Below, piece by piece: positions 49,976-56,567 of a DNA stretch of 64,000 nt. Source of the stretch: CAG-390 sp051867815 (GTDB taxonomy: Bacteria > Bacillota > Clostridia > Oscillospirales > CAG-272); NCBI GenBank assembly GCA_051867815.1, contig JBJDZD010000141.1, positions 1 to 64,000 of the forward strand. The letters are read 5' to 3'. The notes beneath the pieces were generated by a model. That model did not search any database. It was not told where the DNA came from and saw nothing but the letters and a program-made list of their open reading frames with translations. A program made the translations under genes and the position numbers. The number at the start of each line of letters is the position of its first letter. The stretch's first letter is position 1.

Positions 49976-50377
49976 ATGTATACAAGTGCTAAGCCCTATT
50001 TCTACGGAACCGGCAGAAGAAAGAAGTCCGTCGCTCGCGTAAGACTTTATCCCGGCACCGGTGCTATCACCATCAACGGCCGCGATATCAACGATTACTT
50101 CGGTCTTGAGACCATGAATCTCATCGTAAACCAGCCCTTCGAGGTTACCGGCAACGCAGGTAAGTACGACATCGTTGCAAACGTAACCGGCGGCGGTTTC
50201 TCCGGCCAGGCAGGCGCTATCCGCCACGGCCTCGCTCGTGCACTCGTCCTCGCTGACGAAGCAAACAAGCCCGCCCTCAAGGCAGCAGGCTTCCTGACTC
50301 GCGATCCTCGTATGAAGGAAAGAAAGAAGTACGGTCTCAAAGCCGCTCGTCGCGCAAGCCAGTTCTCCAAGAGATAA
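49976..50377 (+). CDS. rpsI: 30S ribosomal protein S9
   Basis: 133 residues. YFYGTGRRKKSVARVRLYPG at the N-terminus and the canonical C-terminal tail ending ASQFSKR, whose last Arg contacts P-site tRNA. ATG 49976 is preferred with AAAGGAG at 10-base spacing; TTG 49970 is closer than usual. A strong terminator follows. Confidence 0.98.
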   Translation: MYTSAKPYFYGTGRRKKSVARVRLYPGTGAITINGRDINDYFGLETMNLIVNQPFEVTGNAGKYDIVANVTGGGFSGQAGAIRHGLARALVLADEANKPALKAAGFLTRDPRMKERKKYGLKAARRASQFSKR

Positions 50378-50401
50378 TTTCCCGTCTCTTTGGTTTCATA
50401 C

Positions 50402-50435
50402 AAAAGCGCTCCCGAATGTCGGGAGCGCTTTTTTC
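50402..50435 (+). terminator. Terminator of rplM-rpsI
   Basis: 13-bp stem AAAAGCGCTCCCG / CGGGAGCGCTTTT with a five-base loop, then TT. Confidence 0.95.
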
Positions 50436-50479
50436 AACCGGCAGTTGGAAGGAAAATTTCCCCTCAAACCAATGCTCTA

Positions 50480-50508
50480 TTGCAAAATCGGTCATTTTGG
50501 TGTATAAT
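50480..50508 (+). promoter_or_regulatory. Promoter of the amino-sugar operon
   Basis: TTGCAA (50480-50485), 17-base spacer, TATAAT (50503-50508). An imperfect inverted repeat TATAAT-GAAT-ATTGTA (50503-50518) covers the -10 box and is a candidate operator. Confidence 0.75.
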
Positions 50509-50553
50509 GAATATTGTATGATAAATATTTTCCAATCGGAGGTTTGAATAATC

Positions 50554-52218
50554 GTGAAAATCAACGAGCAAATTGCTGCTTTAAGGAAAGAGACCGGCAT
50601 AACTCAGGATGAGCTTGCCAAGGCAATAGGAGTTTCCAACCAGGCGGTGAGTAAATGGGAGAGTGGTCAGACCTGCCCCGACCTGCAATTCCTGCCTGCC
50701 ATAGCTGATTATTTCGGCGTATCCATAGATTATCTCATGGGCCGCGGCGAAACGAGCGGGGCGCCGCGCGTATCGCGCCGAGAATACGAGGACATCGTCG
50801 ACGACCCCAACGCGCCGCCCTTTGAGAGCCGATTCTTCGGAACGGACGGCTTCCGCGGTCAGGCCAACGTTGACGTTTCTGCCAAGCACGCATTTGAAAT
50901 CGGCCGCTTCGTCGGCTGGTTCTATGCCAATAAGCTTTCGGGCTGTAAGATCAAGAATTATCGTCCCAAAATCGTTATCGGTAAGGACACGCGCCGCTCG
51001 GGCTATATGCTCGAATACGCGCTTGCGGCAGGTCTTACCTGCTCCGGCGCGGATGCTTATATGCTCCACGTTACCACGACCCCGAGCGTTTCTTACGTCA
51101 CCCGTCAGGAGGGTTTTGACTGCGGAATCATGATCTCCGCATCCCATAACGCTTATTCCGACAACGGCATCAAGCTCATCAACCGCTACGGCGAGAAGAT
51201 GGAAACGCGCACCCTTGCCTACCTTGAGAGCTATCTCGAGGGTCAGCTTAAGGCGCCCGATATCGTCAATTCAGAGCTTCCCCTGGCAACGGATAAGAAT
51301 ATCGGTGCGATAATAGACCACTCCGCCGGCAGAAACCGCTACATCGCCTACCTCATTTCAATCGCGGCTCATTCCTACAAGGGCCTGCGTATCGGCATTG
51401 ACTGCTCAAACGGCGCTTCGTGGATGATCGCACCCTCTGTCTTCAATGCGCTGGGTGCAAACACCTTCGTCATCAACGCTTCGCCCGACGGAACGAATAT
51501 CAACCGCGATGCCGGCTCGACACATATAGACGTCCTCAGAAATCACGTTCGCGCAAATCATCTTGATGTCGGCTTCGCCTTTGACGGTGATGCGGACAGA
51601 TGCATTGCCGTTGACGAGAACGGAAACGTCGTTGACGGCGACGTGATCCTCTACATTCTCGGCAACCGCTTGAAGAATAAGAGAAATCTTACGAATAATC
51701 TCGTCGTTTCGACCGTTATGTCCAACAGTGGGTTGGCAAAATCCTTTGCAAAATGCGGTATCGACAATGTCTGCTCCGCAGTCGGCGACCAAAACGTATA
51801 TGACATGATGTGTGACCGCAACAGCATGCTGGGCGGAGAGCAGTCCGGTCACATCATATTCCGCAAGTATGCAACCACGGGCGACGGAATTCTGACCGCC
51901 ATCATGCTTCTTGAAGAAATGCGCGACAAAAAGCTTCCGCTCGGCAATCTTTACGACGGCCTTGAAATATTCCCCCAGATGCTCAAAAACGTTCACGTCA
52001 AGGACAAGGGCAGAGCGGCGAATGACGCCGACGTTGCTGCCGAGGTTGAACGAATCAATGCGGAGCTTGACGGCGATGGCAGAGTTCTCGTCCGCAAGAG
52101 CGGTACGGAGCAGGTGGTTCGCATCATGGCAGAGGCGCGTGAGGAAACAAAATGCCGCGAATACATTGCGTCGATTGAAAAGATCATACGCGATAAGGGC
52201 TACGCAAGCGAGGAATGA
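50554..52218 (+). CDS. XRE-type HTH domain fused to phosphoglucosamine mutase (GlmM)
   Basis: 554 residues. Residues 1-66 are a Cro/C1 HTH (ITQDELAKAIGVSNQAVSKW, SIDYLMGR); after a linker a complete GlmM begins near residue 92 (FFGTDGFRGQ). Active-site Ser197 lies in ISASHN, metal-binding Asp344/346/348 in DGDADR, the sugar-binding loop GEQSGH at 428-433 and the phosphate loop RKSGTE at 514-519. Thus both parts look intact. It should convert glucosamine-6-P to glucosamine-1-P. GTG start with CGGAGG 11 bases upstream; no internal start with a ribosome-binding site was seen between the domains. First gene of an operon with glmS. Normal GlmM is about 450 residues. Confidence 0.92.
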   Translation: MKINEQIAALRKETGITQDELAKAIGVSNQAVSKWESGQTCPDLQFLPAIADYFGVSIDYLMGRGETSGAPRVSRREYEDIVDDPNAPPFESRFFGTDGFRGQANVDVSAKHAFEIGRFVGWFYANKLSGCKIKNYRPKIVIGKDTRRSGYMLEYALAAGLTCSGADAYMLHVTTTPSVSYVTRQEGFDCGIMISASHNAYSDNGIKLINRYGEKMETRTLAYLESYLEGQLKAPDIVNSELPLATDKNIGAIIDHSAGRNRYIAYLISIAAHSYKGLRIGIDCSNGASWMIAPSVFNALGANTFVINASPDGTNINRDAGSTHIDVLRNHVRANHLDVGFAFDGDADRCIAVDENGNVVDGDVILYILGNRLKNKRNLTNNLVVSTVMSNSGLAKSFAKCGIDNVCSAVGDQNVYDMMCDRNSMLGGEQSGHIIFRKYATTGDGILTAIMLLEEMRDKKLPLGNLYDGLEIFPQMLKNVHVKDKGRAANDADVAAEVERINAELDGDGRVLVRKSGTEQVVRIMAEAREETKCREYIASIEKIIRDKGYASEE

Positions 52219-52220
52219 TC

Positions 52221-52880
52221 ATGGATTTTCACGGTTTGTTTTCATATGAGCGCTCCATTCTCGGAGCAGAGATAGCGAAAGAGAAGTATCCTTGGGATAT
52301 TCTTCCGAAGCTCAAGGCGCTCATCTCGGAGCTTGGAACCGCCCTGCCCGAGAGTGAATATGATAAAATAGGGGACGATGTTTGGGTATCGAAGTCGGCA
52401 ACCGTTGTGCCGAGCGCGTCCATCACCGGACCCTGCATAATATGTGCCGGCGCCGAGGTGCGCCATTGCGCTTATATCCGCGGTTCGGTTATAGTCGGCG
52501 AGGGCACCGTTGTCGGAAATTCAACGGAAATAAAGAACGCGGTGCTTTTCGATAAGGTGCAGGTGCCGCATTATAACTACATCGGCGATTCGATACTCGG
52601 CGTCGGCGCGCATTTCGGCGCAGGGGCAGTCACCTCGAACGTCAAGGGCAACAAGACCAATGTAAACGTTCACGACAAGGACGGCGACATTGCCACCGGC
52701 CTGCGAAAGTTCGGCGCACTCGTGGGTGACGGCGGAGAGATAGGCTGCGGCTGCGTGCTTAATCCCGGTACCGTTATAGGTAAAAATACTCAGATTTATC
52801 CGCTTTGCTCCGTCCGCGGAGTGATAGGCGACGGAAAGATCTGCAAATCGGCTGATAATATTGTTAACAAGGAGATATAA
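52221..52880 (+). CDS. Left-handed beta-helix acyltransferase-like protein (GlmU C-domain-like)
   Basis: 219 residues. Hexapeptide-repeat pattern from about residue 52 (VWVSKSATVVPSASITGPCI, VIVGEGTVVGNSTEIKNAVL, VPHYNYIGDSILGVGAHFG, NPGTVIGKNTQIYPL) as in the C-terminal domain of GlmU. The N-terminal pyrophosphorylase domain of GlmU is absent, so at most the acetylation of glucosamine-1-P is likely, and a separate uridylyltransferase would be needed. ATG 52221 (GAGG at 7-base spacing) is chosen over ATG 52215. The gene is coupled to the HTH-GlmM gene and ends right before glmS. Confidence 0.82.
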   Translation: MDFHGLFSYERSILGAEIAKEKYPWDILPKLKALISELGTALPESEYDKIGDDVWVSKSATVVPSASITGPCIICAGAEVRHCAYIRGSVIVGEGTVVGNSTEIKNAVLFDKVQVPHYNYIGDSILGVGAHFGAGAVTSNVKGNKTNVNVHDKDGDIATGLRKFGALVGDGGEIGCGCVLNPGTVIGKNTQIYPLCSVRGVIGDGKICKSADNIVNKEI

Positions 52881-54710
52881 ATGTGCGGAATTATCGGATA
52901 TACGGGTAAAGAAAAGGCAGTTCCAATACTGCTTAAGGGTCTTGATGCGCTCTCATACAGAGGCTACGACTCCGCAGGAATTTCGGTAAGCGGAGACGGG
53001 ATCACAACCGTAAAGGCGAGCGGACGAATTGATAAGCTCGTTGAAAAGATAGAAAATACCGTTATCGATGACGGCGGATGCGGCATAGGCCATTCGCGCT
53101 GGGCGACCCACGGTGCGCCCACGGACATCAACGCCCATCCTCATTCAACACCGAATCTGACGCTCGTACACAACGGTATCATTGAAAACTACGCCGAGAT
53201 CGGCGAGGAGCTTCGCGGCGAGGGCTATGAATTTGTGTCCGAGACCGACACCGAGATTGCCGCTTGCCTCATCGACAAGCACTACAAAGCAACGCACGAT
53301 CCTCGCGCGGCGATCTTTGCCGCAACTCGCGAGATCCGCGGCTCTTATGCCTTTGCGGTTATATTCAAGGATGAGCTTTCGCATATTTACGCCATTCGCC
53401 ACGACAGCCCCCTTATCGTTGCCCGCGGAGCCGACGGCGCGTACGCCGCATCGGATATAACCGCGCTGGTCGGCAACGCCTCGACCTACTACCGCCCCGA
53501 CAACGGCGTTCTTGCCGTTTTGGCTGACGGCGGTGTTTCCTTCTTCGGTGCGGACGGTAAAGCTCTCAAAATGCCTCTGTTCACCATAGACTGGGACGTT
53601 GCGCGTGCTCAGCGCGGCGGCTATGCCCATTTCATGATAAAAGAGATCCACGAGGAGCCGGAATCCATCCGTCAGACCTGCCGCCAGTATATCAAGGACG
53701 GTCTGCCTTATTTCGGTGAAACCATCCTCACCACCGAATTTGTTCGCGGCATCAGCCGCATCCGTATAATTGCCTGCGGAACGGCAATGAATGCCGGTCT
53801 TATCGGTAAGAATTTCATTGAAAAGATCGCGGCGATCCCCGTCAGCGTTGAGATTGCAAGCGAATTCCGCTACAGAAAGCCCATCATCCACAAGGATGAG
53901 CTTGTAATATTCGTTTCTCAGTCCGGCGAGACGGCGGACACCCTTGCCGCGCTCCGCTACGTTAAGTCGAGGGGCGTTCCGGCAATATCCGTCGTCAACG
54001 TTTTCGGCTCGACCATTGCGTGCGAATCCGACACCGTTTTCTATACTTATGCCGGCCCCGAAATTGCCGTTGCAAGCACCAAGGCGTATCACGTTCAGTG
54101 CAGCGTTTTCTGCCTGCTTGCCGCGTATATGGGCATGCTTTCGGGAAATATCACGACCGATGAAGCCGCAAGGATTGCAGGTGTTATTTCGTGCGAAATT
54201 CCCGAGGTCGTAGCGACGGTGCTTGAGAGCGAGGCGCAGAGCGGAGAAGCGGCGCGGTCAATAAAGGACGCGGAGAACCTCTTCTACATCGGCAGATGCA
54301 TGGACTACGATATCATCACCGAAGGCTCGCTCAAGCTCAAGGAAATATCCTACATCCACAGCGAGGCCTTTGCTGCAGGCGAGCTTAAGCACGGCACTAT
54401 CTCACTTATCACCGACAATACGCCCGTCATAGCGGTTATTACCGAGCGCGAGGTCGCCGAAAAGACGATAACGGGCATGCGCGAGGTCGGCGCGAGAGGC
54501 GCAAAGCTGATTGCGGTCGTTTCCGATTACGTTGACAAGAACTGCGCCGTTGAAGCGGATATCAAGATCGTGCTTCCCGAGACGCCGGAGGGATTTGACG
54601 TATTCCCGGCAGTCACGGTAATGCAGCTGATCGCATATCATACCTCCGTAGCGAGAGGAAATGACGTCGACAAGCCCAGAAATCTTGCAAAATCCGTAAC
54701 TGTCGAATAA
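52881..54710 (+). CDS. glmS: Glutamine--fructose-6-phosphate aminotransferase
   Basis: 609 residues. Cys2 is the glutamine-amidotransferase nucleophile (MCGIIGYTG), followed by GIGHSRWATHG, two SIS domains with the sugar-binding FVSQSGETADTLAALR, and the C-terminal DKPRNLAKSVTVE. GlmS makes glucosamine-6-P from fructose-6-P and glutamine, the first committed step to UDP-GlcNAc. AAGGAG lies 7 bases before the ATG. No glmS ribozyme is seen: the gene starts immediately after the previous stop. Confidence 0.97.
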   Translation: MCGIIGYTGKEKAVPILLKGLDALSYRGYDSAGISVSGDGITTVKASGRIDKLVEKIENTVIDDGGCGIGHSRWATHGAPTDINAHPHSTPNLTLVHNGIIENYAEIGEELRGEGYEFVSETDTEIAACLIDKHYKATHDPRAAIFAATREIRGSYAFAVIFKDELSHIYAIRHDSPLIVARGADGAYAASDITALVGNASTYYRPDNGVLAVLADGGVSFFGADGKALKMPLFTIDWDVARAQRGGYAHFMIKEIHEEPESIRQTCRQYIKDGLPYFGETILTTEFVRGISRIRIIACGTAMNAGLIGKNFIEKIAAIPVSVEIASEFRYRKPIIHKDELVIFVSQSGETADTLAALRYVKSRGVPAISVVNVFGSTIACESDTVFYTYAGPEIAVASTKAYHVQCSVFCLLAAYMGMLSGNITTDEAARIAGVISCEIPEVVATVLESEAQSGEAARSIKDAENLFYIGRCMDYDIITEGSLKLKEISYIHSEAFAAGELKHGTISLITDNTPVIAVITEREVAEKTITGMREVGARGAKLIAVVSDYVDKNCAVEADIKIVLPETPEGFDVFPAVTVMQLIAYHTSVARGNDVDKPRNLAKSVTVE

Positions 54711-54717
54711 TGAAAAT

Positions 54718-54744
54718 GCCCCGGTGCAAGCCGGGGCGTTTTTG
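54718..54744 (+). terminator. Terminator of the amino-sugar operon
   Basis: Seven-base stem GCCCCGG / CCGGGGC (54718-54724, 54731-54737) followed by GTTTTTG. Confidence 0.9.
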
Positions 54745-54769
54745 TCGGCGGAAAGGAAGATCAATAAGT

Positions 54770-54803
54770 AAAAAATCTCGGGAGCGTAACTCCCGAGATT
54801 TTT
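54770..54803 (-). terminator. Terminator of the tRNA(CAT) gene
   Basis: 14-bp stem AAAAATCTCGGGAG / CTCCCGAGATTTTT (54771-54784, 54790-54803) just downstream of the tRNA on the minus strand. Confidence 0.92.
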
Positions 54804-54879
54804 GGTGGGCCATCAAGGACTCGAACCTTGGACCGACCGGTTATGAGCCGGTAGCTCTGACCAACTGAGCTAATGGCCC
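54803..54879 (-). tRNA. tRNA with CAT anticodon, probably tRNA-Ile2 (lysidine type)
   Basis: Complete 77-base cloverleaf with encoded CCA. Acceptor GGGCCAT/ATGGCCC, anticodon stem ACCGG/CCGGT, loop CTCATAA, T arm with GTTCGAGTC. It is not an initiator (the anticodon stem lacks the GGG/CCC run of fMet). C4-G69 and C5-G68 in the acceptor stem are known TilS identity pairs, as in B. subtilis and E. coli tRNA-Ile2, whereas elongator tRNA-Met usually differs there. So Ile(k2CAU) is favoured but elongator Met is not excluded. Confidence 0.95.
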
Positions 54880-54894
54880 TCAGTTGACCATAAT

Positions 54895-54923
54895 ATTATA
54901 TCGCAAATATGCGTGTTTGTCAA
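54895..54923 (-). promoter_or_regulatory. Promoter of the tRNA(CAT) gene
   Basis: On the minus strand TTGACA (54923-54918), 17-base spacer, TATAAT (54900-54895), both perfect. Confidence 0.93.
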
Positions 54924-54973
54924 GTCTTTTTTGAAAAAAGTATTGCTTTTTGCACCGAAAATTCGACAATATC

Positions 54974-55002
54974 TTGACTTTTTCCTCCTATCGTGGTAAA
55001 AT
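54974..55002 (+). promoter_or_regulatory. Promoter of the 55031 gene
   Basis: TTGACT (54974-54979), 17-base spacer, TAAAAT (54997-55002). Confidence 0.75.
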
Positions 55003-55030
55003 AATGTAAAATACGGTAAGGAGCAAGCAA

Positions 55031-55732
55031 ATGACCAAGAGGGCGTGGATCGTTATCGCGATCATAATTCTGATACCGGTGATTGCCGTGATTGTTGTGG
55101 CGTGCAATTTCAAAAGTGACAACAGGGTCGTTGCAAATTACGGCGAAAGTGTCAATATAATTGAATATGACGGTCTCACTCTGCACCGCGTTGAAGGAGA
55201 TTTTCAGTACCGCTTCCGCCTCGGCGAGTACCTCGGAAAGGTCGGCAATGCTTTCACCGGCGCGCCCCTTTACCGCGTTGCCGACGACTCAAGCGGACGC
55301 TACTATGCGATAGCCGAGGGCGGACGGCGGACGTTGTTCACCGAAACCGGGACTTTGATCGACGGCGAAAGAGCGGAGAACAGTGAGGTCACGCGCATAG
55401 TCTTCAACGATTTTCTGATCGAAGAGAAGGATGCCGAAAACATCGCTCTGATCGCGAACCCGGAGGGAAAATTGGTTTCGGTCAATATGTCGTCCTATAA
55501 GAAGTTCAGATGCCTGGATCTTTACCTGTCCTTTGACGGCTCAGCAGTCGTGACCGAGTATTTCGGAAGGCTGCTCTACCTCACCGACCGCGAGAGCTGG
55601 ATCTTCGTGACGCCCGAAGACCGCGCGGCCGCCGAGAAGGAATACGGTGATGAAATCGAGGAGACGGTTTATACGGCAAGATTGCTCGAGGGCCGGGAGC
55701 TTATCGCCCTGCTTGATTCGTACTTTGATTGA
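55031..55732 (+). CDS. Membrane-anchored extracytoplasmic protein of unknown function
   Basis: 233 residues. One N-terminal hydrophobic segment (about 5-24) ends in VVACNF, which could be a lipobox-like Cys or just the end of an anchor. The rest is beta-rich with no domain I can name (YRFRLGEYLGKVGNAFTGAP, YYAIAEGGRRTLFT). AAGGAG lies 8 bases before the ATG. It has its own promoter and terminator and stands alone. Confidence 0.7.
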   Translation: MTKRAWIVIAIIILIPVIAVIVVACNFKSDNRVVANYGESVNIIEYDGLTLHRVEGDFQYRFRLGEYLGKVGNAFTGAPLYRVADDSSGRYYAIAEGGRRTLFTETGTLIDGERAENSEVTRIVFNDFLIEEKDAENIALIANPEGKLVSVNMSSYKKFRCLDLYLSFDGSAVVTEYFGRLLYLTDRESWIFVTPEDRAAAEKEYGDEIEETVYTARLLEGRELIALLDSYFD

Positions 55733-55754
55733 AAAGCCCACCAAATCAAATATA

Positions 55755-55791
55755 AGGAGCCTCGGGACGCGTCCCGAGGCTCCTCTTTTTT
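55755..55791 (+). terminator. Terminator of the 55031 gene
   Basis: 30-base perfect palindrome at 55755-55784 followed by CTTTTTT. Confidence 0.95.
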
Positions 55792-55918
55792 GCCCTGAAA
55801 CGGCAGAAAACCGAATTTCAAAAAATATGTAATTAAATGTAAATACTACACGAAAAAGGAAGAATTCCGGCATCAAAACGGGGGAGAGGACGAAAAAAAT
55901 CACCATTTGCGAGCGATT

Positions 55919-56147
55919 TGTGCAAAATGTACAAAGATCGATTTTCAAGGCTCGGGAACGGACGATTTCACAGGCGCTTTTACTCAAAAAACAGTTGCGC
56001 ACGCAACCGTCGAAACAAATCATAGTAAATGAAATTTACCTTTCTGCAATTAAAAGTGAGCTAAAGCTCAAAATCGACCTATTTCGGTCGAAATCAAAGC
56101 GAAAATAATGTAATTTATATTTACTGTGCAAACTTTTTCTGTGCAAA
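55919..56147 (+). promoter_or_regulatory. Repeated TGTGCAAA elements upstream of the ABC operon (candidate operators)
   Basis: Three copies of TGTGCAAA at 55919-55926, 56125-56132 and 56140-56147; the last two are 15 bases apart, with TTGCAC a little downstream (56161-56166). They lie 115-370 bases before the promoter. Role as protein-binding sites is inferred only from repetition. Confidence 0.3.
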
Positions 56148-56261
56148 TTGCATGAAAATATTGCACGCAAACGATTTTTGCGTTCATTTGACCGCAATAC
56201 AACTTTTAATAAATAAAATCCTTAAAATACCATCTAAAACATTTAATTAATTATTTCTCTG

Positions 56262-56290
56262 TTGACTAAATTGATGCTTTGTGATATTAT
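56262..56290 (+). promoter_or_regulatory. Promoter of the sugar ABC operon
   Basis: TTGACT (56262-56267), 17-base spacer, TATTAT (56285-56290); predicted start near 56297. Confidence 0.8.
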
Positions 56291-56296
56291 ATAGCT

Positions 56297-56567
56297 ATAA
56301 ATTTTATGGCATTTTGCCGTTCGCTCCGAGGGGGATCGTTGCCGCGTGGCCTTGAGCGGAGCGGAGCAGAGCAGCAAAATTTGATGCCCGTGGGCGGTGA
56401 CTACGCCAACGGTTGCCTGTCATCGGGCAAAAAACTTTTACAGCAGGGCGGATTTCCGCTTCCGCGCTGCAGGCGGCTCGCGGTAAAATGCGAATGCGCT
56501 AAATATGCGGAATTTTATTCTACCCGCAGGCTCGTGCCTGCAAAAAATTACCCAGGAGGAACCATTT
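56297..56567 (+). promoter_or_regulatory. Long structured leader of the sugar ABC operon
   Basis: About 270 bases untranslated. Stems: CGCTCCG/CGGAGCG (56322-56328, 56357-56363), TGCCCG/CGGGCA (56385-56390, 56424-56429) enclosing GGCG/CGCC, GCGG/CCGC near 56448-56459, and GCAGGC-TCGT-GCCTGC (56526-56541) shortly before the AGGAGG. No known riboswitch consensus was recognised. Confidence 0.45.

Larger units (their letters stand above)
55733..56567. other. Long intergenic region before the sugar ABC operon
   Basis: Apart from the terminator at 55755-55791, the promoter at 56262-56290 and the structured leader that follows, this 835-base stretch holds AT-rich DNA with several small inverted repeats (for example GAGCTAAAGCTC and a CGACC/GGTCG arm near 56070-56095). 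Short frames exist but lack ribosome-binding sites. No gene is supported. Confidence 0.7.

Noticed and set aside
52861..52880. glmS ribozyme
   Set aside because: The glmS gene starts immediately after the upstream stop; there is no room for the roughly 150-base ribozyme core.
55920..56108. 62-codon basic frame in the 55.8-56.3 kb gap
   Set aside because: GTG start without Shine-Dalgarno, no similarity, composition like surrounding AT-rich DNA.
56297..56567. Known riboswitch (cobalamin, TPP, SAM, glycine, guanidine, THF)
   Set aside because: None of the conserved core strings of these classes could be found by eye.
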